From Aquila chrysaetos chrysaetos (Eukaryota > Chordata > Aves > Accipitriformes > Accipitridae): a stretch of DNA of 64,000 bases. The notes beneath the pieces are model-generated. The model was not told the DNA's origin. It saw only the letters and a program-made list of their open reading frames with translations, and did not search any database. The position numbers were made by a program, and so were the translations under genes. How positions within the stretch are numbered: the first letter of the stretch is position 1; each line of letters opens with the position of its first letter. The DNA lies in the NCBI RefSeq assembly GCF_900496995.4, contig NC_044018.1:30895825-30959824 (forward strand), read 5' to 3'. Shown piece after piece: positions 1 through 13,589 of the stretch.

Positions 1-3000
1 GGTGAAGCTGGTAAACTCTGCCTCCCCCCTCCCCAAAATGTTCCATGCTGTAGGCAACTGCTCCAGCCTCATGTGCAAGCCAGGGGCCTGGCTGGTAAAC
101 AAGCCAGGAGGACCTGTAGCAGATTTGGGGAGGGGAGGCATAAGGAGGTACCTGAACTGCACATGCGACTCTTACCTAAAGGGGGAATTTCTTTGCTAAA
201 ATAAGGGAGCAGGTTTTGTACAGCGCATTCTCTTTGCAACAGCCACCCTATAACAAGTTTTTACCCTCAAGCTAAGCACCTCAGTCAAATTTGAGAAGGG
301 TAACAGGATATTTCCTCATCATACTGCAATGTAACTTTGGCATCAGAACAAGGGGATTATCATCAGTTTTCCCTTTCCTTTTCCAAAAAAGACAACTCGG
401 AGCCACTGAATTGACCTTTGTAGGCTGCCCCCTCCTGATAAAGCTTCCATCCCTGACAGCGGTCCTCCAGGATATTTCCCTGCACACAAAATTCAAAGAA
501 GGTATGTGCACTGCTAGTGCTTCTCAATAGCAATGCTTTTGAGAGGAGGTTTCCTTTCTGTATGAATGAATCAGCCCTGCTCCCCCAGGACAGACGTGGG
601 ACGCAGCAAGTGGGTGGCAGACATGATCTGCTGTGACAGACAGCGGCTTGCAGAGAAAGTGGAAGTTCAGAGGACTTGGTGGGGTGGGTGGGACTGAGCT
701 GTGCCTTGCCAGGGAAATGAAAAGATTACATAGATGCAACATTAGGGAAGCCACAAAAATTGTGTCAGAAGAGAAAAAAACGGAGCAACAGAAGGTGGGT
801 GAGCTGCCATTGATTTTTTGGTTTGGGTCTGGAGGCTGGCAAAGTAAACAGGCCAGTCAGGGCAGTGACAGTGTGAACACTTTGTGTGTGCTGGCCAAGG
901 GCCAGGTGAAGGGGTAGCCAGGACAGATTTACATCCTCCTCTTCACCCTGAAGGGGAACATTGAATTCCACCTCTGCTGCCTTCTTGCTACATGCAATTT
1001 GCAGCTGCCAAGCCGTGACAATGCAGGCCGCAACTGGTGCTGGTTAGGCAGGGAATAAAAGCAAGAAACTTCTCCATTTACAGTTAGGATGGATCCAGCA
1101 GCAAATCTGGGAAAAACAGGAAGCCTACTGCTAAATACACTCTCTTCCTGGCCCTGTTTCTCAGAGTACAGACACACTCCTGTGAGCTAAATGAGGGTGC
1201 AAAGAAGACATATGGCTGCTTGGCTGTAGCTGCCTACATGCATGCTCCTGTGTTGCAAGAGGATAGAGGTATCTGAGGTAGCTTGTCCCACAATGCAAGA
1301 GAGCTAAGATACCTCTCAGTTTTCAGGGGGAAAGGAAACAAGTGTGAGTGGGCTTTCTCAGTCCCTTGTCCAACCCATGACCAGAGGAGCAAGTTTGCAG
1401 GCTTCACAATTTGCTTCAAAGACAAGAATCTTGACTCACTCCCCTCCATCTCCTCCCTTGGTTATTAATGAATTATTTTTTAGCTTTCCGAGACTCACTC
1501 CAGAAGGCATTCAACAGGGCAGAGCAGAAATCTTACCAGACTCAGCCCAGGTCATCAATGTTAATGGAACAGAGTTTTCACTACAGACAAGGCTGCAGAG
1601 TCTTGCTGCCAAGAAGAAACCCTGACATAGCCATAACAACAGTGGCTTTCTCCATCCTCAGGCTGGTTATAAAATATAAAGAAAGCACACTTAGAAACAA
1701 AGCATATCCAATCACATGCTAAGCAGAGTGCTCTGAGGGCTCAGAAATAAACATCCTGAGGCTGGTGATTCACTGGCAGGCAGGACAGTCCACCACGTTG
1801 CTCCAATGGACAATCAAAGGCAGTTCTGAGCACTGGGAGGAGAACTGTGCAGGAAGAGCTGGCCCAGCCCAAGGGAGGTTTGCTGGTGCAACTGGTAATT
1901 AAAACCAACAAACCAGCCTGTAAGAGGCTAGATGGAAAGCAGTGGCCTTTTTCCAGCATCTGAGCGTTTCACTGCACCCCTCTGTGTAAGGCTTTAGTAT
2001 TAGCATCATATATCACTGAGTAAGTACCTCCTGCAAGGTTAAATGATGATGCTCTCACGAACAATTTGCTCATTGGCTTCCAGGTCAACCAATTGGAATC
2101 ACAGCTCCATGGCAACAGGCTCTATCACTAGGAGCAACGAGACAAGTTTGGGGGGTGATTTAGATTCCCCCTCCTCACTCCCCTTCCCGAGCACAGCGTC
2201 TGGTGTAGAAAAGGTTTTCACAGGAAAAAGTGGAGGCGGCAGGGTGGAGAGGGTGCTGCAAATTCAAGGCATTAAAGCCTCCTCATTTCTACTAAGTCAG
2301 GCAGCACAGTGCTCCCTCTCTGCACCGAAGGATCTTCAGAGGCTTTTGTCTTCTCCTTTTCTGCCAGGGCACAGCAGATGGTAAAATTTTTGCTGTATTA
2401 GAGTACACCTACCAGATGCAACAAGAGGCTGTAATGAAAGGCTTTGCTAGTAGGACCAACAAAGGCCACATAGCTCCTGAAACATCTCCCTCCTAGGCTC
2501 CATTTGGGCTCCCAGTCCACTCTGCAAAATGTAAGCTGCCTGCACCAACACTGCTGACTGGGGCATCCCCAGAATCCCATAAAAAGTCTGCAACCTCAAC
2601 CTGAAAACAAATAGGTAAAGAGCCTTTTGAGCACACCCCCCTTCCCTCCTGTTGGAGAAAACAGCTCCCTGTCAGAGGTAACAGCTCTAGCTAGAATGAG
2701 CACCTGGTTCAGTGAGAAAGCCCTGAAACCTTACTCAGGAACGCTCATAAGCTGCAACTGTCTCAGCCAATGAAGCAACCTCTCCCAAATTCTCTCCATT
2801 GCTTTTTTTATTATCAGCTGAAGTGAGGGATTTAATTTTTCACTACCATACAGTTCCTACAAAACCTAGCAAAAAAAATCCCCAAGCAACAGGAGGCCAG
2901 ATTTGATTGCACAGTGTATAGGCCCCCAGTGCTTAGTCATTGCTTTAAATCTTAATCTCCACCCCCACATTACATCAAAGAGGTGAAATTATGATGCAGA

Positions 3001-3737
3001 TGGAAGGGTTTGACTTCAGGTGGAAAGGTGGGAAATAACCTTATATGAACAAGGAGACAGGAAATGCCAGTGAGATAGAAGCCCTCTAAGTTAATTCTGC
3101 AAAATATCAGGAGGTCTCCAACATGTCCCTCCCAAGTAATTCCAAGGAGGGTAAGACAACACTAGTTAAATTGCCTTCATCCACAGCTGAGGAAAGCCCC
3201 CATATCAAGCTGTACTTCACATTTGCTGAGCAAATGGCTGCAGCAGCTTAAGGTGCTAATGGCTCTCCTGGCTGTTCACATAACATCTGTGCTCTAAGGC
3301 AGGACTGCTACAAGACAATCCCTTCAGGGAGACCCATCTCTGCACCTCAGCAGAGCCACTGCCCACTTTGTTTTGAGAGGCTTAAGCTCAGGGGCTACCG
3401 GGCCTGTTCCAGTGACCATAACCCCTAGGAAGAGGCCAGTGTCTGCAACAGCCTAGCTGTGGTGGCCATGGTTTGTTCGCCTCTGCATCTCTGGCTGAAT
3501 GTAGGAACTGGAGCCTGGAGAAGAGATGTAATCCTAGAGCTCCTCTTCATTTGAAATGCCTTTAAAAAGGCTGTTCACTAGTACAGGTGCAGTCAGCCCT
3601 GTTGAATGGCACAATAGCCAGTAGGTGCATTATGGGAAACATCTGAATTATCACCATGGCAGTAGTTCTCAGTTATGCAGTATGTGCATGGATTTCATTA
3701 TGTAGAACATCTCAAAGCACAAGATAACTTCGGGGGG

Positions 3738-3755
3738 TGGTGGTGGTGGTGGTGG
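3738..3755. repeat. (TGG)n microsatellite
   Basis: This is a run of six TGG triplets preceded by a short G tract. It is an ordinary simple repeat in the presumed R3HDM2 intron. Confidence 0.9.
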
Positions 3756-6700
3756 AAATCAGTTATTTTGTTACCTCCCTCAATCAGTGCAAGCACTAAA
3801 ATCAGGATAGGTGTCAACTTGCTATTACTGTACTCCAAGAGTGTGACACAACTGGTGCCAGGACTGCCAAAATCATCTTCATGTGATACACAGAAATCAA
3901 ATGTGCCAGAACAATAAAGGTGCATTGGCATATCAGGAAAGAGAGAATCAAAAAGATCCAGCATGCTTTGCCTATGGGCTTTGAAAAGCCAAACTTTAAT
4001 AGCCTGCCATTTCCACCTGGATGCAACTCAGGGTTTCCATCCAGAATGCTGCTGTCACAGCTGAGTCTGGCTCCTTGGAAGGCAGTAAACAGGACACACA
4101 CTGTAGTACCAGGGCCTTTCCAGCACTGCCTCAGGAAGGATGCATCAACGCTGAAGACTCATTGCACGTTTGACAAATGGCATTCTCATGAGCAGGCTGC
4201 CACCTTCCCAGGGCAGGTTCACTTCCCTCACTTTTGTGAATTACCTGCTTTATCTAGGGATCTTAGTTCATCAAAATAACAAGCAGCACCACAGTCCCTA
4301 GGCAGGCATGGAAGCAGTAAGAATGCAGCAGGGCCTCCCTTGCCAAAGCCTTTGGGACCACAGCACTCTGGGGATGGGTAAACATCTACATTATTGCAGC
4401 CTGAGAGCTGCTATTAAAACAACACATCTTACCTAGACACAATGGAGTAGTTTTCACTGAAAATGAGTATTTCAGCAGAAGATAAAACAAAAAGCACCGC
4501 TTAAATGAAAACACATGAGGCAGAGCAGCTGTTGTGAAGGCAGTACACAGCAGAGGTAATTGCCTGCCACACAGATGAGCTCCAGGCAGGAGAAGGGTTC
4601 TACCACACGAGTTCCATTGCACCAAACAATCAGGAAAGTGCCACTTAAGTCATGGTTGCTTTTCTTTTCATCATCAACATGAAAACAAGGCCCTCATACA
4701 GGATGGGAAGAACAACATCTGGGCCTAAGACAGAAACTTCATCAGATCTTGTAAGGTAAGCAATGCAGTGCCCTGGGCAGCACATGGAAGGCCTAAGTCC
4801 TTTTAGGACTGGAGGAGATATTCCTTCTTCCCTGCGATGGAAGAAAACGGAAGATGCGGTTGAACCATGTCCGAAACATGAACGTGTCCAGCCACCTACC
4901 CAATGCCTCCACGTGCTCTGCAGGGGATTCTGCAGTTTTTAATCTGGTGCCTGTTGTGTTGAGATCCAGCCTCTTGTGGAAGGAAAAGCTCACAGTAGAA
5001 CCCTTTGCACTTGTCTCAGGATAGAAAAATTCAAAGCAGAACAATTAATTTCTTTCCCCCCTCCAGATTCCAGATGTTCCCACTCAACACAGGTCTTTGC
5101 TTCTTGCCCCAAAGGCCATGCTGTTCTTTTTGTGCAGCTTAAATTGCTAGCTTTCACGTCAGAGCTGGCTGAATTTCGGTAGTAAAGGAGATAACTTCCA
5201 CTCATAACAGAGCCCTGATCCTTCAGAATGGGAGCAAGTATCAAACCAAGGAAGGATTCCCTACTACAGTTAAGAGGGTATCCCAGCATACCCAGCATGT
5301 CCTGCCACGCCCAAGGTGTAATGCTTGGAAACATCCTTGCCACATGAACCAACCCATGAACCCATGAACCTCCCCCCATGAGGGGAGAAATTATGTCAGT
5401 GAATTAACACAGATTCTGTTCATTTGCCAGGAATACAAAGATGGCAATGTCCACTGCACCATCCAGTCAGCTGCCACCACTGAGTCAGCTGAGGGACTCG
5501 GGGCTCACAACCAAAGGAAAAAAGCAAAATGGCAAAGGAAGAGTGCGTTGTTTTTTTTTTCCCTGTACATGAAAACTGCTGATTGGGTGTAGTAGCAGCA
5601 GGAAGAGTTGCCATATGCCTGACAGGAAATTTCAATGTAGAGCTGACCGATGTGCTCAGAGAATCCAGCTTGATTGCCTGCATATTCAGGTCCTTTCTTT
5701 TTACTCCAAAAGCAGACTATATGCTACGCAAGACCAGAACTCCCATCTCATTTCTGCTGTGAAAAGCTGATGGCACAGAAAGGCGGCAATCATTGGATTC
5801 AGGCATGCTGGAGATCTCCTGGGGAAGATAATTCAGTTCAGCACCAAAGCCAGAGGCTGTAAAGATCCCCAGATCCCACTGAAAGCCTCCTCCCCACCCC
5901 GACTAGGCTTATTCCTTGACTTTTGATGCATGTTTCCTTTTTGTATGCATTGAGAGGAGAAAACAATGTGTGGAGGGAGTTATCACATGAAGATACAAGT
6001 GAGCAACCATGACAAATCGTTAAAAAAAATCAGTTTAAAATAATGCATCCATTATTGACTGTTACGGCACCATGCACTGGAATAGCTTTTATGTTCAAGT
6101 GACCTGACAAGAAAAGGAGAATGGAGCTCTGTTTGCAGTGCCTGCTCAACATCGACAGTGGTGCCTCATTCCTCTCACCACTGAGGCACCTTGATATCAG
6201 CTCTTTGCTAGACAGTTTACTTGCATTTCAAGCCCTCTAGTGCCCTAGCTGGAAACACCAGACTCAATCAGCAACCCAGTACATTCGCTGCTGCTCTACA
6301 GCACTTCTGCGTACAAAAATCTCTTAAGCACTTTGAACTGGATGGGTAAACTTTGCTTACACCTATTTTGCAAGCGTGGAAAAGGAGACGCAGAGAATTC
6401 CTTCTACAGTTATTAGACGCCCACAGCTCTACGTACCTCCCAGAAGCTGACAGGTTGGACAGATAGGACAACACTGGGAGAAAGGAACCTATTGCACAAA
6501 CACCACAAGAGGGTTTGCAAAGAAAGAAAATTCGATTGATACTGAAGACAGTGGGTTTAAACAGTCTCAGGCTTAAAAGTTCTCTTAGCCTGAAGTTCAC
6601 AGCAATAGCAGCCATCTTCAGTCCGTCTGCTCTTCCTTCTGTTAGTCTAAGGGGATATTATTTGTTTGATGTTAAAAACAAACCAACCAAAACAGTGATG

Positions 6701-7823
6701 CTGTTCTTCTCTTTTTATTTTGGGAGCTGCAGTGAAGCCAAGCAAGAACCCTCTCACCCCTTGTTAACAAAATCTGGGGGAGAAAAACAAACAAACAACC
6801 AGCCAATAGTTAAAAAGTGAAAGAATCACAGAAGCCATCAATATAAACAGTTCTTGAGAAGGAAGGGCTTACGTTTGGTCCAAACATATTGCTGTAAATT
6901 TTTGTGGACAGTTCCTCTGAGGGTCCCTAGGCAGAACGCTGGGAGAAAGAAAAGATAAATCTCAGATGAGAATCTCCCCGTCAGAGAGTTCCCTTCTCCA
7001 TTTCACACCGGTTTTCCCTTCCCCATCATGAGCTATTCCTGTATTCATCTGAAGACCAGGGAACTGCTCCCATGACGTCAAAGCAGTTTCCCAGCAACAA
7101 TTAATGAGGGCTGTCCACCACAGGGGTTTCCTGAAAAGCTAGCAAGGAATTATCCACCTACTTTCTACAGTGTCAAGATGCAATAGGACAGCATTGAACA
7201 GGAACTTCTGTTAACCCTTCCATGGCTCAGAGGAAAACCCTGGCACAGTTCCCACTGACACATGTCCTAATTCTTTCAAAGAACCCCAAACAGAATTCCT
7301 TCCACCTGAACCCATCCATAATGAAATACCACATCAGGTAAGAGACACCTGCAGATACAGAGGTGGCAACCAGGCTCAGGAAAAATGCACATCAGAAATG
7401 GCTCTTATCCTCTTGCTGGCACACTTCTCTTGTGCCATGCCTGCACCAGTTAGAAGCATAAGCACAAAGACTAAAAAGCTGGCTGAAAGCACAAGGCATT
7501 CCCCAGTCTAGCTTACCATTCCTGAGCTGACCTGGGCCGGCAAAGCAGATCCTCAAACTTTACTAATCAGACCCAAAGCATTCCAGTTCCTGGCAAACCT
7601 CCTTGGGAGGAAGGCAAAAAGCAGGGCTGCTATCTCTATCCCCCTTTCTGTTTTCAAGGCTGATGCTCCTGCTTCTCACCATGCTGGCAGAGGATACTGA
7701 GCCACCTGACACACTAAGTAGCCAAGGGGTACACAGCAAATACAAGACACTGTGGCTGTTTTCCAGGTGGGATCCAGAAATTGATTTGATCATTGAACAA
7801 AGAGGGGAGTGATGATTAAAAGG

Positions 7824-7838
7824 AAAAAAAAAAAAAAA
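7824..7838. repeat. Poly-A run
   Basis: Fifteen consecutive A residues. No LINE or SINE body is recognisable immediately upstream, so it is scored as a simple repeat. Confidence 0.9.
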
Positions 7839-10800
7839 TCAACTTTATCTTTTGGCTGCCAGCTGCAAGAGTTGGACTTGACAGTGAAGGGGGAGTCTGA
7901 AGAGTGGGTAAGATATTCCTCTTCCTACTTTCCCACAGCCTTCAGCAAGATGAACTCATTCGTCACCTGCTGAAGTGCTCACCATTCATTGCAGCAGCTG
8001 TTGTTGCTGTTTGCAGATCCTCAAGCCGCAGGTGATGCTTCCAGTTTAAATAAGCATTTTAAAGACATGAAGGGAAAGGAAACAGGTCCAACGCACCTGA
8101 ATGAAGATCCTGCAGTACAGTAACTGGCTAATACCTCAAGCCCAAGAAAACCAGCTCCTAGCACTAAATCTCAAATGAAGGGAGCATCATTTCCAGTAAC
8201 TTGTTTTTTAGGCAAGACTGGATGATGAACATGTATGAGAAGGAGGTAAAGGCAATCCAAAGTCCTGATTCCACTAAACCCAAACCCAATTCAGTGATAG
8301 GTTTAAAATAATTTAAAAATGGGGTTAATATATATGTGAACACCAATATAGTCCTACAGAACACCAAATTGCATAAGCTAACCTGAAAATGTCATATGGC
8401 ACATAGCCAATTAACTAGTCAACATTTTTCATCAACTAGCCAGCTTCAGACAAGTAAATCCTTTAACGTAAAACCCAGCAGAAGAGCAGTGGGTATTTTG
8501 CCTTTGCAAAATGAACAGAAACTACCCAGGAGCAAGCGGCATGAACACCAAGCTAAGACACAAGGACAACCCATGAGACTGTCACAGGGAACTCCTTAAT
8601 GACATGGAAGAGTACAGTATGCTTATTGGGGATTCCCCTGTCTCCTGTAGGTGCATCCCCAGCATCCCAAAAAGAGAAAGGAGAAAGCTCATCTCACACT
8701 CTCAAGTCTTGAATGAGATCACAGAGCCACATATTCATTTTAGTACAGCACCATTTTAAATTAACCCCATCAAGCAGCAGAAATCCTGTCACTTACTTAC
8801 CAGAGATGAATGATGTCAGGTCCCCATCCCTGAAACACTCGCTTGCACTTATACCTATACTGTATTTCGCATGGTGGGGGTACGGGGAGAGGAAAAGAAA
8901 AGTCTCTGGTCAATCTTTCTCAAGCCCAAAATAATTGAAGACTTATTCTAAAAATAAACTCACCGTGGTGGTTTTGCACTCTCAGCAGGTCATCTGTTTC
9001 CTGATTTCAATGGAGACTTCATTGCCACAACCAGTTCAAGAGGAATTTTGCCAAGATAATACTGCTTCTTAGAAGCCCCCGCCAGCTCTCAACCCTGAAT
9101 AAAATGCTAGCGATCTTTGCTGCTGCTACAGCAAGCTAATTGCTCTGACAAGCAGCTCTGAAGCAAAGCAGAGCCCAGCTGTTCAGAGGGATGTCATAGA
9201 GAGCTCTGCCAATAGCCACATGCACACCCCCCTCTTGCTCTCATTCAAATACTTCAATGGAACTGCCTCCGCACAGCCCTGAGAAGGCTTTAAAGACACA
9301 GCATCCTTCCCCTGTCAGGTACTGGAGCAACACAAATGTAAGTGCAGGAGCAAAGAAGAGATACCACAGTAAACATCAGCATCTTCCAGAAGAATTCAAG
9401 TGCACGGACTACACTTTGCAGAACGCCCTACATGTGCCAAGGTAGGTTACAGGCAGCCTTGCTTCACTATCATTGTTGCCATAATGTTTCCAAGGGATCA
9501 GTTTGTTAATGGTTTCATTTCAATTCAGTTATTTTTTCTTGCTCATTTATTAGTGACTACATACTGACAGACAGGAAACAAGAAACACAAATGGCACTAG
9601 AGAGGTTTTAAACCTCTCACTTGCTTAAATTTTCCCCAGAAAGGGATTTTCCATCCCAGACCTGGTGAGTCTACAGGCACACAGGCTGCGATCAAGTCTC
9701 CTGTCCATATACTAAAGTTTACTCTCAAGCGTGCAAGGCAGCATTGCCGAGCAGGGTGCACAAGCACATCCTGTCCCTCGCTAGGCTCAGAAGTTGCTTC
9801 TTGTTGGATTACGGAGATCTTCCAACTACAGCTCTAAACACTGGTCAACAGCAGGTAGGTGTCATTCTTCTTCTGTGCTAACAGTTCCTGCTGGGCAGGA
9901 GCCCATCCTAGGCAAGGGGCAGCCAGAACTGAAGAGTGCGCACTCTTGTGGGGCCAGTGCTGACTTCAAACACGATCAGCTCGGTCAGCAGCTGGTCTCG
10001 AGGAGGCTCCTTGCTCAGGCTGAGCTCTGGCAGTGCTGGAGCTGGCAGCAGAGCAAGGGGCAGCAGGCCTCACAGGGCAGCTGTCTAAAGGCAAAAGCTT
10101 TGAAGAGAAGGGAGATGAAGATGAGAAGGCAGGATCAACCTTGGGCTCAAGGAGATGGAGAGGCTGAAGTGAGACAGTTGCAAAAAGGTTGAGATGCACA
10201 GGTTTAACTGACAGCATCCATTGCAAATAGCATAGTACTGTGCTGGCAGAGCCTCTTCAGGACTTGCCTTTACCACTTTTGCTAAGTTAATGCAGTTTCT
10301 TCTAAACGATCTCCTGCTACAGCCAAAGAAACAGTCCAATAAAGCTTTTAAAAAGCAAGGAGACAGACAACAGAAACCTGATACATTTCCACTCCATGAC
10401 AAATAGAGCTTCAAGTTTGTAAAGCAGCCCTGCTGTGCAAAGGACTTAAGTTTAAATGTATGCATGAGCTTCTGTCTTAACCTGCTTCAAAGCCTTCTGA
10501 ATCAGGCCTGTCATGCCCATGCAGAAAGCAGGTGAATGTTCCTGGCCGGCTGTCCTCCTCTTCCTGCTGAAACTGCTGTGATCCTGGCTGCAGTAAACAG
10601 CTCCCTGCTTCTGCCCACAGCAATATGGACATTTGAAGAGGGGGTCCCATGGCTAGAGAACCAGAGAGAAAGGAATGACAGAGGGGCAAGACAGGGGATA
10701 ATAAGACAAAAGTCACTTGCAGTGCTATACCAGTGTTTTCAAGTGGAGGGCCACAATTAATCAACCCCCACATTGTCTGAGTGCAAAGGCTTCATGGATG

Positions 10801-12180
10801 TTGTAAAAGATTTCCCCAACAGAAGGTGCAAGAAGACAGATCCAAAGGATTCAGGTTCCTTTTATGCCTCCTATTTCTGGCCACTTCAAGTTCTTTCCTC
10901 CCAATTCTGCAAAGGACTTTTTAAATAAAGGTGCCTGTCGAAGGAAACTGAACCATGATCTCCCAAGCTCTTTGAGAAAAAGTCACCACTGTCTGCGCAG
11001 TGCAAGCTTGCAGGATGAGGGCCTTCAGCTGAGCTCACAGGCTCTGCTATGACAGTTTCTCAAGTCTGCTGCACAGCAAGCCCTGAGAGGTAGCAAGTGA
11101 CTGCATTTGCAACGGCTCCATGGATTGCTTAGCAGGAAGTCAGTCTGGACATTCACATCCCCCTGGCAGAAAGCATGTGCTCAGAGTGACTCCCTGTGGC
11201 AGCTGAACCCAGCAAAGCTGCAAGATTCAGAGATTAGGCTACAACTCAGCATCAGTTTTTAACTCATCTATTTTGGGTTTGTTTATTCCTGTCACCTAGC
11301 ACCCAGGCAGGCACCTGGAGTTCCAAACCTGGAGTTCTGAGCCCTGAAGAAGCTCAAGCAGCTACTTTGCAAATGAAGAAGCAACAGAAAGGGACAGAGG
11401 CATTCAGATTCAGGAGCAGTGCTTCAGCATGCCCTCCCCAGGCCAAGGATCTTTGCTCCATGTAGAGAGAGCCTTAAAATCTCTGCAAAACCTAGTGAAA
11501 CTAGGAGCTTTATTTTGCTAAGGAGCATCTGTGGTCTGCTGCATTTTGACTCAGGATCATTAAGGACAGTTGCTGGCACCTTCTACTCTGGACCCCTGCA
11601 GTGGCAAGATTAGTCCTATAAAAGGAGGGAACTTTGGATGCTGTTCTTCCCTTCTACCAGGTCTTCCCGTTTTCAAAGACGCCCAGCTAGCAGAGCATGT
11701 TAAGCAAGCAAAAACATACAATAAGCTTAGGACCCTCTGTTGAAACTCCATTGTCACTTCTTAAGATTGATACTAAGGCAGAAAGAAAAGAAGCCTGAGC
11801 CTGCAAACCTGATCTCTAGCACTTAGATGCCTGGCAGCTGGCTCAGCAAGGACAGATTTCTGAGAAAGCCTTCCAGCCCTAGGACACAAGCACCTGCCAT
11901 AAACAGCACAGACACAGCCTCCTGCAGGCTTGTCCAGCTCTTTCAAAAATCACTGCCCATTGTCACTATGAGTCGGCAGCACTTCATCTTCATGAAGCAC
12001 GTGCGTGTGAGAGGATTTCCTAAGCTGCATCTTGCTCCTTAGATGGGGAGACAGTAAATCCTGCGTGGGAGGAGGAGGAAAAGGAAGAGCAAGTCAGCCT
12101 CACCAGCAGCCTGGACAAAGCCCTACAGAGAGGGCTCCTGCCTTTCACACCTGAGAGCCATTTGCTTATTTATCCCACAT

Positions 12181-12207
12181 GTGTGTGTGTGTGTGCACAC
12201 GCACACA
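12181..12207. repeat. (GT)n/(CA)n dinucleotide repeat
   Basis: A GT run of about fifteen bases is followed directly by CA-type dinucleotides. The strand composition inverts in the middle, giving a small imperfect palindrome. Confidence 0.85.
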
Positions 12208-13570
12208 ATGAAACTAGGTCAGTGAAAGCAGGGCACAGAAAAGATGCAGCCGCTCTAGGTATTGTCTGTGCTCCCAGCTTGCAGGGAAGCTGCCTATGCC
12301 TAACATAGTAACATCGCAGAGCAAACAAAGAAAAAGGCAACAAGACATGTTCCCTCCCTCCCTGGCAGACATGTATCAAATGAGCCTGGGCTCTAATTTG
12401 CCCAGCCCAGCTTCTGTTGAGAGAAGACATGTCAATTAGGTAGTGGATATAATCCCATCAGAAAGGGAAAAAAAAGTCAAGACTCGTGACACCAAGCTGG
12501 TGGGATGGCACTGGTGCAAACCCCCACCATTAGCCCAGGACTGGGCTCCCCCATGTGACAGACATACCAGGTAGCCTACATCAGACACCTACAGCAGCTG
12601 GAAAGGGAGAAGAGCATTACCAATGGACTTAAATGCATTCATTTACCCACCCAGACCAGAAAATTCCCTCTCCCCTTAGAAAAGGGAAAAAACCCAAACA
12701 AAAGAGCCTGGGACAGACTCCTCATTGCAGGCTTATCAAACAGCAGTGTGCTCACTTCTGCCAGCCTCAGCCACCACAGCACCATGGGGATGAGAGAGAG
12801 AAAGGAACCCTCAAGCAGTTAGAGAACTGTATCACAGACTGTTCTTTGGGCTGGAACTGACCTTGCTCATTGCATCCAGCAGCAGGCTGCAAGCAATCAT
12901 TAATTACTAAAGTGTATATAGGTAGAAACATACACTCCAGACACCATACACTTCCAAGGACATTATGAGCATGCAGACTGCAGGAGAGATTTGGAGAGCT
13001 GGCTGCCTATGTGACTCAACCTCAGAGTGCTGCCAGGTATACACCAAGCATTTGAGCTAAGGGATCAGCTTGGACAGGGAACACTTTTAGGCAGACACCA
13101 TAATAACCACCACACATGGCAAGTCAAACATCTTTCATAAGTCCTCCAGGCCACAGGCTTGTTTTGTTTTGTTTTGCAGGAGGGTGTATGCAGCAGAAAG
13201 ACTTCTTCGTGTTTGGATTCAGGAGTGGGAAGGTTGAGAACTGCAGCACATTGCTGCTGGGAGCTACCTACTCTAACATGTCCTGTGAGAACAGCTCCAT
13301 GAACATCCAGAACCAGAGCAGGCACCCATGGAAAAGCTGAAAGCAGGAGACCAGCAGAAACACCACAGCTGGGGCTGAAGAAAGGATGTTCTGGTCTTAT
13401 TCGTCCTTTTCCATGGGGCACACAAGTGGAAGAAAGGGAGAACAGCCAGGATTCCTCATCAAGACTATGACCACCTCTCTCCACATAAGTCCTACAACCA
13501 GCATGTTTTTATCAGGCCCAAGGTCTCCTCAGAAGAGGCCACAATAAAGGAACAAGGGGTAGATTGAAGG

Positions 13571-13589
13571 AAAAAAAAAAAAAAAAAAA
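13571..13589. repeat. Poly-A run
   Basis: Nineteen consecutive A residues with no recognisable retroposon upstream. Confidence 0.9.

Noticed and set aside
4793-5044. Small - strand open frame with a protein-like C-terminus
   Set aside because: At 83 codons it is within the chance range for 64 kb, no family is recognised, and no convincing splice sites surround it.
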